Positions 50,715-59,188 of a DNA stretch of 64,000 bases are shown here, one piece after another. The notes below the pieces were generated by a model. It was not told where the DNA came from. It did no database searches and worked only from the letters and a program-made list of their open reading frames with translations. Every line of letters starts with the position of its first letter. Position 1 is the first letter of the stretch. The position numbers and the translations under genes were made by a program. The stretch is from Sphingobium subterraneum (GTDB lineage Bacteria; Pseudomonadota; Alphaproteobacteria; Sphingomonadales; Sphingomonadaceae), in NCBI RefSeq assembly GCF_014199435.1, contig NZ_JACIJP010000001.1, positions 744,001-808,000 on the forward strand. The letters are read 5' to 3'.

Positions 50715-51236
50715 TCAACCGGCGAGTGCGGCAGGACATGTCCGCGCAATCACCAGCCCATCGTCCCAGCGCGGCTTGTAAATGGCAAAGCCGCCTTCAA
50801 GCTGCCCGCACGACAGATTACCCTTGTCCGATCTTACAGAGCCAAGGGTACGACCATAATGGTCGGTTCCGGCACGTTCGATCCGCATCGAACCTTCGAT
50901 CATATTCTCCAGATTATCGGTGGAAGCGTAGGGATCGCCCGGCGCGCACTGTCGGCCAGTGGCGCAGTGACCGGGCATTTCCGGGGCATCGATGCCCAGC
51001 AGGCGGATCCGTTCGCCCGCGCAGTTGAGGGTGTCGCCGTCAATCGCCCGGCAACCCGATAGCGTCTGATCGGCGCCCTGCTCCCACGGGCGCGCTCCGG
51101 TGGACGATGGAAAGTTGCTGGCTACCCCCAGAAACAATGCGCCCACCACAATCGGCACCAGCGCAGACCAGCTTCTCGAGGAGTATGACTTCTGCCGCCT
51201 CCCACGTCGGGAAAATCGCCGTTGCCGCTTGCGCAT
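50715..51236 (-). CDS. Membrane-anchored or exported thermonuclease-family nuclease
   Basis: A 173-residue protein with an N-terminal Arg-rich segment, a membrane helix (about 24-42) and a staphylococcal-nuclease (SNc) domain. It shows DGDTL, RLLGIDAPE (catalytic Arg and Glu) and YGRTLG (second catalytic Arg). It probably degrades nucleic acids outside the inner membrane. ATG 51236 follows a GGCGG-rich weak ribosome site. Single gene, convergent with hemA. Confidence 0.83.
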   Translation of the reverse strand: MRKRQRRFSRRGRRQKSYSSRSWSALVPIVVGALFLGVASNFPSSTGARPWEQGADQTLSGCRAIDGDTLNCAGERIRLLGIDAPEMPGHCATGRQCAPGDPYASTDNLENMIEGSMRIERAGTDHYGRTLGSVRSDKGNLSCGQLEGGFAIYKPRWDDGLVIARTCPAALAG

Positions 51237-51415
51237 GTTCCGCCCGCCAATGTCGTGTTGTCCTATCCCTTATAGGAAACGGGGAATAAAAAAGTTCCGT
51301 CGCAAGAACCTTACCTCGATATCAACCCTCTGATTTGCATATCGAATTGGAGCCGTGTGGCCACCAAGCTCATCGGGCAAACCCTTCCCACCCGTCCCCT
51401 CCACTCACCGCGTCA

Positions 51416-51441
51416 GGAACAGTTTCCAGCGGCGGATCGTT
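51416..51441 (+). promoter_or_regulatory. EcfG (general stress) promoter
   Basis: GGAAC (51416-51420), exactly 17 bases, then CGTT (51438-51441). This matches the alphaproteobacterial EcfG-type sigma promoter GGAAC-N16/17-CGTT and lies 36 bases before the ATG of the Ala-rich exported protein. Confidence 0.7.
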
Positions 51442-51477
51442 CGACGCTGCGGTTGGGGTGATGAAGAGGAACAGGAC

Positions 51478-52131
51478 ATGCGTCATTTCGGAAAAGCTAT
51501 AAACGCCATCATCATATCGGGCCTGATGCTGACCACCGCGACGCCCGCGATCGCGGGCAAGGCCGACCGGGCCCGCCAGGCAATCGCCGAGGCGCGTGGC
51601 AAGATCGACGCCGCGAACAAACTCGGCACCAGCGGCAACCTGCCCCGCCTGCAGGCGGAGGCCGCCGCAGCGCTTCGTACCGCGCAGGAAGATCTCGCCC
51701 GCGGCCACAAGGAAGATGCCATCGCGCAAGCGCACCGCGCCTCTGAACTCGCCGACGTCGCCATCGGCGAAGGTCAGAAGATGACCGCCGAGGCCGAACG
51801 CGTTCGCCGCGAGGAAGCGCAGGCCGCTGCCGCAAACGCGCAAGCTGAAGCCGCCGCCGCCAACGCCCGTGCCGATTCCGCGCAGCAGGCCGCCGCCTCT
51901 GCGGCTGCCGATGCCGCCGCCGCGCGGGCTGCTCCGCCGGTCGCTCTGATGGCAGCGCCCGCGCCGACAACGACCACCGTCACGACGGAAACCGTCAAGA
52001 ACGCTTCCGCCACGACGGCCAAGCCGCGCACGGTCCGCAAGGTCGTGAAGCGGTCGACCGCCCGCGCCGCGCCGCGTGCCGCCGTGGCGGAACGGACCAC
52101 CACCACGGTCACCACGACACCGGCCCAATAA
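51478..52131 (+). CDS. Exported Ala-rich helical protein of unknown function, stress-promoter controlled
   Basis: A 217-residue protein with a signal peptide (MRHFGK..., cleavage after ATPAIA at about 26). A long Ala/Glu-rich helix follows (about 30-150, coiled-coil-like), then a Thr/Lys/Arg-rich tail. I do not recognise a specific family, though similar Ala-rich envelope proteins are common in sphingomonads. ATG 51478 has GAGGAACAGGA upstream. The EcfG-type promoter at 51416 suggests induction in the general stress response. A strong hairpin follows the gene. Confidence 0.75.
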   Translation: MRHFGKAINAIIISGLMLTTATPAIAGKADRARQAIAEARGKIDAANKLGTSGNLPRLQAEAAAALRTAQEDLARGHKEDAIAQAHRASELADVAIGEGQKMTAEAERVRREEAQAAAANAQAEAAAANARADSAQQAAASAAADAAAARAAPPVALMAAPAPTTTTVTTETVKNASATTAKPRTVRKVVKRSTARAAPRAAVAERTTTTVTTTPAQ

Positions 52132-52141
52132 TCATGGCATA

Positions 52142-52186
52142 GGCCGGGGGCAGCTCGCTCTTTTTGCGCTGCCCCCGGCCGCTTTC
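52142..52186 (+). terminator. Intrinsic terminator-like hairpin
   Basis: Perfect 12-bp arms GGCCGGGGGCAG (52142-52153) and CTGCCCCCGGCC (52169-52180) with a 15-base loop, 10 bases after the Ala-rich gene. Only a short T run (GCTTTC) follows, but the stem is very strong. Confidence 0.7.
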
Positions 52187-52211
52187 CCACAACCGTCACA
52201 TACGCTCGTTA

Positions 52212-52239
52212 TTGCACAGCCGCCCGGCGGGCCTATATG
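52212..52239 (+). promoter_or_regulatory. Candidate promoter of the polyamine cluster
   Basis: TTGCAC (52212-52217), 16 bases, TATATG (52234-52239): a fair housekeeping-type promoter 34 bases before the TTG start of the carboxynorspermidine synthase gene. It lies just after the terminator hairpin of the previous gene. Confidence 0.4.
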
Positions 52240-52273
52240 GACGCTTCGGCAGTTTTCCTGGCAGGAGCATGAT

Positions 52274-53482
52274 TTGAGCAAGGTTCTGGTTATCGGCGCG
52301 GGCGGCGTCGGGTCTGTGGCGGTTCACAAGATGGCGATGAACACCGACATCTTTTCCGACATCACGCTCGCCAGCCGCACGCTCGCCAAGTGCGATGCCA
52401 TAGCGGCCTCGGTCAGGGAGCGTACGGGCGTCACCATCTCTACGGCCCAGATCGACGCGGACGATGTCGCCGCGACGACAGCGCTTATCAAACAGGTCGC
52501 GCCCACGCTCGTCGTCAACCTCGCGCTGCCTTATCAGGATCTCGCCATCATGGATGCCTGCCTGGCCGCGGGCGTGCATTATATGGACACTGCCAACTAC
52601 GAACCGCGCGACGAGGCCCATTTCGAATATAGCTGGCAATGGGCCTATCAGGAACGGTTCGAGAAGGCGGGCCTCATGGCCCTGCTCGGGTCCGGCTTCG
52701 ACCCCGGCGTCACGAGCGTGTTCGCTACCTATCTCAAGAAACATTATCTTGATCGGATCGATACGCTCGACATCCTCGATTGCAATGGCGGTGACCACGG
52801 TCAGCATTTCGCGACCAACTTCAACCCGGAAATCAACATCCGCGAAGTGACCGCGCCCGCGCGTCACTTCGAGAATGGGGAATGGGTAACAACTCCCGCC
52901 CTCTCCACCAAGCAGGCGTTCGATTTCGAACAGGTTGGGCCGAAGAACATGTACCTCATGTATCATGAGGAGCTGGAGAGCCTCGCCAGGCATCTGCCGG
53001 AAATCAAGCGCATCCGCTTCTGGATGACCTTCGGAGACGCCTATCTGAAGCATCTGGAGGTGCTCCAGAATGTCGGCATGACGCGCATCGATCCGGTGAT
53101 CTACAATGGGCAGGAGATCATCCCGCTGCAGTTCCTGAAGGCCGTGCTGCCTGAGCCGTCAACACTCGGCGCGACGACCAAGGGCAAGACCAACATCGGC
53201 GACATCGCGACCGGTATTGCCAAGGACGGCTCCGAAAAGACATTCTACATCTACAACATCTGCGATCATGAGGACGCCTTTGCCGAAACGGGCAATCAGG
53301 CGGTCAGCTACACCACCGGCGTCCCCGCGATGATCGGCGCGGCGATGATCCTGACCGGCCAGTGGTCGGGCGCGGGCGTGTTCAACATGGAGCAGATGGA
53401 TCCCGATCCCTACATGGACATGCTCAACAAGCATGGTCTGCCGTGGCAGGTGAAAGAGTTGCCCGGGCCGTTGGCGTTCTGA
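52274..53482 (+). CDS. Carboxynorspermidine/carboxyspermidine dehydrogenase
   Basis: A 402-residue member of the saccharopine-dehydrogenase-like family that joins aspartate semialdehyde to putrescine or diaminopropane, giving carboxyspermidine or carboxynorspermidine. The NAD(P)-binding loop GAGGVG is near residue 8, and GSGFDPGVT is typical of this branch. I chose TTG 52274, because AGGAG lies 6 bases upstream and the frame has no closer ATG. It is followed by a small lipoprotein gene and by nspC, which confirms the polyamine role. Confidence 0.9.
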   Translation: MSKVLVIGAGGVGSVAVHKMAMNTDIFSDITLASRTLAKCDAIAASVRERTGVTISTAQIDADDVAATTALIKQVAPTLVVNLALPYQDLAIMDACLAAGVHYMDTANYEPRDEAHFEYSWQWAYQERFEKAGLMALLGSGFDPGVTSVFATYLKKHYLDRIDTLDILDCNGGDHGQHFATNFNPEINIREVTAPARHFENGEWVTTPALSTKQAFDFEQVGPKNMYLMYHEELESLARHLPEIKRIRFWMTFGDAYLKHLEVLQNVGMTRIDPVIYNGQEIIPLQFLKAVLPEPSTLGATTKGKTNIGDIATGIAKDGSEKTFYIYNICDHEDAFAETGNQAVSYTTGVPAMIGAAMILTGQWSGAGVFNMEQMDPDPYMDMLNKHGLPWQVKELPGPLAF

Positions 53483-53865
53483 TGGCCCGCAACCGGCTGC
53501 TCTGGCTCGCACCCGCCGCTCTTGCGCTGCTCATGAGCGGATGTGCTCCTGCGCCCCAGCCCGCTACCGAAACACCGCCGTTGCAGACCACGACCGCAGC
53601 TTCTTGCACTGCGGAGGGCGGATTTCTCGACCGGCGCGGCCGCCTACAGTCGCAGCTGTGTGTCCATCCCTTTGCGGACGCAGGCAAGAGTTGCTCCGGT
53701 GACGCTGATTGCCAGGGCAAGTGTATCGCCACACCCGGCGAAACGGGTGGGCTGCCGGAAACCGGTCAACCCGCAAAGGGCCAGTGCCAGGCTGACGACG
53801 CCCTGTTCGGTTGCTATGCCGAGGTCGAAGCCGGTGTTGTCAAATACGGCATCTGCAAAGACTGA
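53482..53865 (+). CDS. Small Cys-rich lipoprotein of unknown function
   Basis: A 127-residue predicted lipoprotein with a hydrophobic signal and lipobox LMSGC (Cys21). The mature part has several cysteines (CTAEGG, QLCVHPF, SCSGDADCQGKC, CYAEVE, ICKD) that could form disulfides in the periplasm. Its ATG overlaps the stop of the carboxynorspermidine dehydrogenase gene by one base, and nspC starts 12 bases after it, so it is co-expressed with polyamine synthesis. I do not recognise the family. Confidence 0.8.
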   Translation: MARNRLLWLAPAALALLMSGCAPAPQPATETPPLQTTTAASCTAEGGFLDRRGRLQSQLCVHPFADAGKSCSGDADCQGKCIATPGETGGLPETGQPAKGQCQADDALFGCYAEVEAGVVKYGICKD

Positions 53866-53877
53866 CGGAACCTCATT

Positions 53878-55050
53878 ATGGAAACAAGAGCAGGCGATCC
53901 CGGTGCATTCGCGACTTTTGACCTAAGCCGCGTTCCCTCGCCTGCTTTCGTGGTGGACGAGGCGGCGGTGCGGCGCAATCTTGCTATTCTCGCTGATGTG
54001 CGGGATCGGGCAGGAATCAAACTGCTCTCCGCGCTGAAGGCCTTTTCGATGTGGTCACTCGGCGGGGTCGTCGGCGAATATCTCGATGGCGTGTGCGCTT
54101 CCGGCCTGTACGAAGCGCGGCTGGGCAGAGAGGAATATCGGGGTGAAGTCGCAACCTATTGCGCCGGGTACAAGGCCGAAGACCTGCCCGAAATCTGCGC
54201 CCTGTCCGATCACATCATTTTCAACTCTCCCGGACAGCATGCGCGTTTCCTTCCCATCCTTGAGGAAGCGCGCCAGAACGGTGCGACATTCGACGTGGGC
54301 CTGCGGATCAACCCGATGCATGCGGAAGGCGAAGTCGCGAAGTACGACCCCTGCCAGCCGCACAGTCGCCTTGGCTTTCCGGTCGACCAGCTCCGTGCCG
54401 AGCATCTCGAGGGCGTGGATGGCCTGCATTTCCACAGCCTGTGCGAGCAGGACTTCCTGCCGCTCCAGCGCACCTGGACGGCCCTTCAGCCTTACCTTGC
54501 GCCGCACTTCACGCGCCTGAAATGGCTCAATTTTGGCGGCGGGCACCACATCACCCGTGCCGACTATCAGCGCGACGATCTCGTCGCCTTCCTTCAGGCG
54601 ATCCGCGCAGAGACCGGCCTCACCGTCTACCTCGAACCGGGCGAGGCCGTCGCGCTTGATGCGGGCATATTGGTGGGAGAGATTCTTGACCTTATTGACA
54701 ACGGCATGCCCGTCGCGATCACCGATATCAGCGCGACCTGCCATATGCCCGACGTGATTGAGGCGCCCTATCGTCCTGCAATGCTCCACGAGGCCGACAA
54801 TGGCCCCGCCACGCGGCTGGGCGGCCCCTCCTGCCTCGCCGGGGATGTCATTGGCGATTATCGATTCGGCGGCCTTCCCGGCATCGGCCAGCGCTTCGCC
54901 TTTCTCGATCAGGGACATTATTCCATGGTGAAGACCAACACCTTTAACGGCGTGCCCCTCCCCTCCATCTGGCTCTGGAATAGCAAAACCAACGACTTAC
55001 GGCAGATCCGTGGGTTTGATTACGCCGATTTCAAGTCCCGTCTCTCCTGA
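53878..55050 (+). CDS. nspC: Carboxynorspermidine decarboxylase
   Basis: A 390-residue alanine-racemase-fold PLP decarboxylase. Lys54 in SALKAFS is the PLP lysine, and FGGGHHITR and YLEPGEAV are the phosphate/active-site segments. It decarboxylates carboxynorspermidine or carboxyspermidine to norspermidine or spermidine. The ATG is 12 bases after the lipoprotein gene. Which polyamine is made depends on the diamine supplied; the decarboxylase downstream suggests putrescine and so spermidine. Confidence 0.93.
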   Translation: METRAGDPGAFATFDLSRVPSPAFVVDEAAVRRNLAILADVRDRAGIKLLSALKAFSMWSLGGVVGEYLDGVCASGLYEARLGREEYRGEVATYCAGYKAEDLPEICALSDHIIFNSPGQHARFLPILEEARQNGATFDVGLRINPMHAEGEVAKYDPCQPHSRLGFPVDQLRAEHLEGVDGLHFHSLCEQDFLPLQRTWTALQPYLAPHFTRLKWLNFGGGHHITRADYQRDDLVAFLQAIRAETGLTVYLEPGEAVALDAGILVGEILDLIDNGMPVAITDISATCHMPDVIEAPYRPAMLHEADNGPATRLGGPSCLAGDVIGDYRFGGLPGIGQRFAFLDQGHYSMVKTNTFNGVPLPSIWLWNSKTNDLRQIRGFDYADFKSRLS

Positions 55051-55083
55051 GTACCGCTTCATACAATTTATTAAGTCCAACGC

Positions 55084-55112
55084 TTTACAGACCCCCCTCC
55101 ACGCCATATATC
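55084..55112 (+). promoter_or_regulatory. Candidate promoter of the ornithine/lysine decarboxylase gene
   Basis: TTTACA (55084-55089), 17 bases, TATATC (55107-55112): a good housekeeping-type promoter about 75 bases before the decarboxylase start. The leader is too short to hold a speF-type riboswitch. Confidence 0.5.
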
Positions 55113-55187
55113 CACGTTCCGCTGCCCCATGGGACTTCCACCGCAAGGCAGCTTTCTTTGGCTGAACGACACTGGAGGTCCCTTGAG

Positions 55188-56396
55188 TTGTACGAGCATC
55201 ATAGCGCGCTGGGGGTAGCAACCGCCCTCAAACCGGCAGCACCGGTAACGCTTATTCGTCCGCAGGCCGCAGCCCGCGCCGCCCGGTTCTTCGTTGAGAA
55301 GTTTCCGGGGCGCTCGCTGTATGCCGTAAAGGCGAACCCCTCTCCCGACCTGCTCCGCATTTTGTGGCAGGAAGGCGTGACGCATTATGACGTTGCGTCG
55401 ATCGTTGAGGTACGACTCGTCGCGGAAACGCTTCCCTATGCGAAGCTCTGCTTCATGCACCCGGTGAAGGCCGAGGAAGCGATCGCAGAGGCCTATCACG
55501 TGCATGGGGTACGCACCTTCTCGCTCGATACGATGGACGAGCTGGAGAAGATCATGCGCGCCACGGGCGATGCGACCGATCTGGAACTGTGCGTGCGCAT
55601 CCGCGTCTCGTCGGACCTGGCCAAGCTCAGCCTCGCCGCGAAATTCGGTGCGGAACCGGACGAAGTGCGCGAACTGCTGATGGCAACCCGCCAGGCGGCC
55701 GATGCGCTCGGCATCTGTTTCCACGTCGGCAGCCAGGCAATGAGCCCGCACGCCTATACGCAGGCGATCGAGCGCGTCCGCGCCGCGATCGTCGAGGCGG
55801 CGGTGACGGTCGACATCATCGATGTCGGCGGTGGCTTTCCGTCGATTTATCCCGACATGGAGCCGCCCGCGCTGGAGCTCTATTTCGACGCGATCCATCG
55901 CGGGTTCGAAAGCCTGCCGGTCAGCTATTCGTCGGAACTATGGTGCGAGCCGGGCCGCGCGCTGTGCGCCGAATACAGCTCGCTGATCGTCCGCGTCGAA
56001 CGCCGGCGGGGCGACGAGCTGTACATCAACGACGGTGCCTATGGCGCTCTGTTCGATGCCGCGCATGTCGGCTGGCGCTTCCCGGTCGAGTTGCTCCGCG
56101 CGGAAGTCAGCACGGCCGAAAATCATGCGTTCAGCTTTTATGGCCCGACCTGCGACGACATGGACCATATGGTTGGCCCCTTCATGCTCCCGGCGGATGT
56201 GAAGGCGGGCGATTATATCGAGATCGGCATGCTCGGCGCCTATGGCTGCGCCATGCGGACCGGTTTTAACGGCTTCTCGTCGGAAACGCTGGTGGCGGTG
56301 GACAACGAACCCATGGCCAGCATGTATGATGACGGGGTCGAAGAACCCCGCCGCGTCGCCGAAAAGCGCGGCAACGTAGTGAAGCTGGGTCAGTAA
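55188..56396 (+). CDS. Type III PLP-dependent ornithine/lysine decarboxylase
   Basis: A 402-residue alanine-racemase-fold decarboxylase of the eukaryotic-like ODC/LDC family. It shows Lys48 in YAVKANP (PLP lysine), DVGGGFPSIY, CEPGRALCAE, and GPTCDDMD with the catalytic Cys. It makes putrescine (or cadaverine) for the adjacent carboxyspermidine pathway. I chose TTG 55188, because GGAGG lies 9 bases upstream and the protein then starts YEHHSAL, as in relatives; an upstream TTG at 55158 is also open. A clear terminator follows at 56431. Confidence 0.92.
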   Translation: MYEHHSALGVATALKPAAPVTLIRPQAAARAARFFVEKFPGRSLYAVKANPSPDLLRILWQEGVTHYDVASIVEVRLVAETLPYAKLCFMHPVKAEEAIAEAYHVHGVRTFSLDTMDELEKIMRATGDATDLELCVRIRVSSDLAKLSLAAKFGAEPDEVRELLMATRQAADALGICFHVGSQAMSPHAYTQAIERVRAAIVEAAVTVDIIDVGGGFPSIYPDMEPPALELYFDAIHRGFESLPVSYSSELWCEPGRALCAEYSSLIVRVERRRGDELYINDGAYGALFDAAHVGWRFPVELLRAEVSTAENHAFSFYGPTCDDMDHMVGPFMLPADVKAGDYIEIGMLGAYGCAMRTGFNGFSSETLVAVDNEPMASMYDDGVEEPRRVAEKRGNVVKLGQ

Positions 56397-56430
56397 CCCC
56401 TTCGATCCACACCCATCATCCTATCATCAG

Positions 56431-56462
56431 ATCCCCGCCCTCGCCCGGCGGGGATTTTTTCG
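56431..56462 (+). terminator. Rho-independent terminator after the decarboxylase gene
   Basis: Arms ATCCCCGCC (56431-56439) and GGCGGGGAT (56447-56455) with a 7-base loop, running into TTTTTT. It ends the polyamine transcripts. Confidence 0.9.
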
Positions 56463-56556
56463 TGATGCTGCACCTATCCCGTCCGCCTTCCCGTTTGATT
56501 GACAACCAACCGGCACCGCCGCATCCTCCCCTCCCAATCATAAGGAGGGGGACAAC

Positions 56557-57003
56557 ATGTCGCTCAATCTATCCGCTAATCTGCTCGTACCAGCCATTGC
56601 TTTGGTGCTGTGGTCGCTGACGATGCTCATCTGGATGGTGGTCGTCCGCTTTCCCGCCATGAAGGCCGCGAACATCAATCTCGCCAAGGCGATCGGCGGT
56701 CGCGGACAAGACCTCGAAAAGCTGTTACCGCCCGCCGCCAACTGGCCCGCGCACAACTACGCGCACCTGATGGAACAGCCGACAATCTTCTACCCCACCA
56801 TTCTCGTCCTCGCGGTGTTGGGACAAGGCAGCACGCTCAACCTGGTGCTGGCCTGGGCCTACGTCGCGATCCGCATCGTGCACAGTGTCTGGCAGGTGAA
56901 AGTCAACGCTGTACCCGTCCGCGCACGGCTGTTCCTAGTCTCGTCACTGGTGCTGGTCGTCCTCGCGGTCAACGCCCTGCGGGCTGCCATCGCGGCGGCG
57001 TAG
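56557..57003 (+). CDS. MAPEG-family membrane protein
   Basis: A 148-residue protein with four predicted membrane helices and the MAPEG-type stretch NYAHLMEQPTIFYPTILVLA. This family includes eicosanoid and glutathione-related enzymes; bacterial members mostly have unknown roles. Strong ribosome site AAGGAGGGGG before ATG 56557. Converges with the Lon-domain gene after 6 bases. Confidence 0.87.
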   Translation: MSLNLSANLLVPAIALVLWSLTMLIWMVVVRFPAMKAANINLAKAIGGRGQDLEKLLPPAANWPAHNYAHLMEQPTIFYPTILVLAVLGQGSTLNLVLAWAYVAIRIVHSVWQVKVNAVPVRARLFLVSSLVLVVLAVNALRAAIAAA

Positions 57004-57009
57004 TTCTTC

Positions 57010-57636
57010 CTACTGAAGCGTCGCTTCGCCGTCATTGTCGGTCAGACCGTAAAACTGCATCAGCTGGATGGTCTGTTCGGCCCTGTCCGCGAGCGTCAGC
57101 GCCTCCAGCAGCGCCTGCTTGGATGCAATGTCGAAGGGAGCGACCTGCGCAATGCCGTTGACCAGCGATGCGTCGTCGAGCCGCGACACCGCCGTCCAGT
57201 CGACCACATAGCCTAGCCGCTCGGCAAAGCGCCGCGCCTCTCGCTCCAGCGAGGCGCGCACGACCGACGCCAGCGGATCCCCCGCCGCCGCATCAGCGCC
57301 CTCCAGGTCGCCCTCAATCTGCCGGAACGGCGTGGTGACATCAAGCTCGCGCAAAACGCGGAACCGCGCCACGCCGCTCAGGATGATATTGTAACGTCCG
57401 TCGGGCAGAGCCTCGAACTCGCTGATCCTGCCCAGACAGCCGACCGAATAGAGCTGACCCTTGTCGTCACGCGGCTGCACCATGCCGATCAGCCGATCCC
57501 GCGCCAGCGCATCGCTCACCAGCGCACGGTAACGCGGCTCGAAAATATGCAGCGGCAACTGCATGTCAGGGAACAGCAGCGCCCCACCGAGCGGAAAAAT
57601 CGAGATGCGCTGCCCTGTCACGGTCGTCGCGGTCAC
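57010..57636 (-). CDS. Lon N-terminal (substrate-binding) domain protein
   Basis: A 208-residue protein that corresponds to the N-terminal domain of Lon protease alone (ISIFPLGGALLFPDMQLPLHIFEPRYRALV, CLGRISEFEALPDGRYNIILSG); it has no ATPase or protease part. The start is probably GTG 57636, overlapping the thioredoxin-TPR stop as GTGA, which suggests coupling; GTG 57621 is an alternative. Such stand-alone proteins may recognise damaged substrates or have a separate role. Confidence 0.86.
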   Translation of the reverse strand: MTATTVTGQRISIFPLGGALLFPDMQLPLHIFEPRYRALVSDALARDRLIGMVQPRDDKGQLYSVGCLGRISEFEALPDGRYNIILSGVARFRVLRELDVTTPFRQIEGDLEGADAAAGDPLASVVRASLEREARRFAERLGYVVDWTAVSRLDDASLVNGIAQVAPFDIASKQALLEALTLADRAEQTIQLMQFYGLTDNDGEATLQ

Positions 57637-58544
57637 CCGAACAGGATCGCCGAGAGGCGACGGCGCTGGGCCGACACCCACGGATCTTCCAGTCCCACCG
57701 CCTCAAACAGCTTCAGCAGCTGCGTACGCGCCGCATTGTCGTTCCAGTCCCGCTCACGCGCGATGATTTCCAGCAATGCGTCCGCAGCCGCCTGACGGTC
57801 GCCATTGGCCATAAATCCATTGGCCAGTTCGAACCGGGCGGCGTGATCGTCGGGATTGGCCGCCACGCGCGCCTGGACCGCCGACAAGTCCGCAACGGGC
57901 TTCGCATCGCGCGCCAGCGACAGCGCCGCCCGAGCGCGCTCCAGCAGCGCGTCATGGCCCGCCCCCTCCGGCACGGCATCCAGCACCGCCTGTGCCTCAT
58001 CGAGCTGCCCCAGCGCCACGAATGCGCGCGCCTGCCCTGCCCGCACCTCAACGTTGTCCGGTGCCATCTCGGCAATCTGCGCATAGACGGACAGAGCCCG
58101 CTCCGCGTCGCCACCCTCCAGTATCTCTTCGGCCATGGCAATCAGCGGCGCGATCTCCGCAGCCTGCATCTTCTCTTCCGATTCGATGGGCAATTGCGCG
58201 AGGATCTGGTCAAGCATCTGCTTCAACTGGCTCGCCGTGCGTGCCTGGCTGAGATCGGCAACCGGCTGGCCCTGAAACACGGCATATACGGTCGGGATAG
58301 ACTGCACGCGAAACTGCGACGCAATAAACCGGTTTTCGTCGACGTTCACCTTGACGAGCTTGACGCCCTTCGGCTCATATTCGGCCGCAACCTGCTCCAG
58401 CACGGGAGCAAGCTGCTTGCACGGGCCGCACCATTCGGCCCAAAAATCGACGATCACCAGCGCATTGCGGGACGGGTCCACTACATCCTGCCGAAAATCC
58501 TCCACCGCCTTGCGATCGGCTTCACTCAGGCCCAGGGTTGCCAA
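57633..58544 (-). CDS. Thioredoxin-TPR protein (CnoX/YbbN-like)
   Basis: A 303-residue protein with an N-terminal thioredoxin domain (FWAEWCGPC, Cys39 and Cys42) followed by TPR-like helices, the architecture of the co-chaperone CnoX (YbbN). The two cysteines keep it potentially redox-active. I chose TTG 58544, with GGGAG 7 bases upstream, because longer readings add an Arg-rich tail not typical of the family. It is transcribed with the Lon-domain gene. Confidence 0.88.
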   Translation of the reverse strand: MATLGLSEADRKAVEDFRQDVVDPSRNALVIVDFWAEWCGPCKQLAPVLEQVAAEYEPKGVKLVKVNVDENRFIASQFRVQSIPTVYAVFQGQPVADLSQARTASQLKQMLDQILAQLPIESEEKMQAAEIAPLIAMAEEILEGGDAERALSVYAQIAEMAPDNVEVRAGQARAFVALGQLDEAQAVLDAVPEGAGHDALLERARAALSLARDAKPVADLSAVQARVAANPDDHAARFELANGFMANGDRQAAADALLEIIARERDWNDNAARTQLLKLFEAVGLEDPWVSAQRRRLSAILFG

Positions 58545-58682
58545 GGTCTTTCTCCCAATTCTGATGCCGCGCAGAATAGTCGATAGGCGCGGCGAGGCAT
58601 AGACTGTCCTTACGCAATGTGGGGCGAAAGCGTGCGGAAGCAAGACGGGCGCGATTAAGTTTGCGAAGGCTCACGAAAGGGC

Positions 58683-58711
58683 TTGTCGATCTCGCCAACC
58701 GATGCTAGTTG
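58683..58711 (+). promoter_or_regulatory. Candidate tRNA-Gly promoter
   Basis: TTGTCG (58683-58688), 17 bases, TAGTTG (58706-58711), about 50 bases before the tRNA. A modest match found by eye. Confidence 0.35.
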
Positions 58712-58763
58712 CGCGCCTCACCCGCCGATAAGGGAGCAAAAAGCCCCGTAACCGGCCGCCAGA

Positions 58764-58838
58764 GCGGGCGTAGCTCAGGGGTAGAGCACAACCTTGCCAA
58801 GGTTGGGGTCGAGGGTTCGAATCCCTTCGCCCGCTCCA
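58764..58838 (+). tRNA. tRNA-Gly(GCC)
   Basis: A full cloverleaf can be folded. The acceptor arms GCGGGCG and CGCCCGC pair perfectly. The D-loop is AGCTCAGGGGTAGAGC, the anticodon loop is TTGCCAA with anticodon GCC, the T-arm is GAGGGTTCGAATCCCTT, and the 3' end is T-CCA encoded in the genome (58836-58838). Confidence 0.95.
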
Positions 58839-59188
58839 AGTTTTTCAAGGGTTTAGGTCTTCTGGCGAACCCTATGGAAGACGCCTCTACTACATCTTCA
58901 CTTCATAGGGTCTTATTTGGTTTCTCCGCCGTACAGCCGGATCGACGGCCATAATGGACCGATTTACTGCCAATGCTGTCCTGGCCTGGTGAAAAAATTA
59001 CGAGATCTATGGGCGCTCCAACCGGGTCGCCGCGGCCGAGCCAGGCACTGCTGAACCCATCCCCTAACATGCGCCTATAGGCATCGACGCAACCATCGAT
59101 CCTTCTTCAGGTTCGATGAACTCCCCTGCGGGTCATATCCACCCAAAGGAAATACAGGCTCTATCTTTGACGATGGATGAGTGTCACT
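58839..59188. other. Intergenic region after tRNA-Gly
   Basis: This 350-base stretch has no convincing gene. It contains an imperfect inverted repeat, ACCCTATGGAAG (58869-58880) and CTTCATAGGGT (58901-58911), which may be a weak terminator for the tRNA. I saw no integrase fragment or second copy of the tRNA 3' end in the window. Confidence 0.55.

Noticed and set aside
55051..55187. speF-type polyamine leader or riboswitch before the decarboxylase
   Set aside because: The gap is only 137 bases and contains a plausible promoter close to the start; no conserved leader peptide or structure was seen.
58869..58911. Inverted repeat after tRNA-Gly as an attachment site or insertion-sequence end
   Set aside because: It is short and imperfect, has no target duplication and no transposase nearby; at most a weak terminator.
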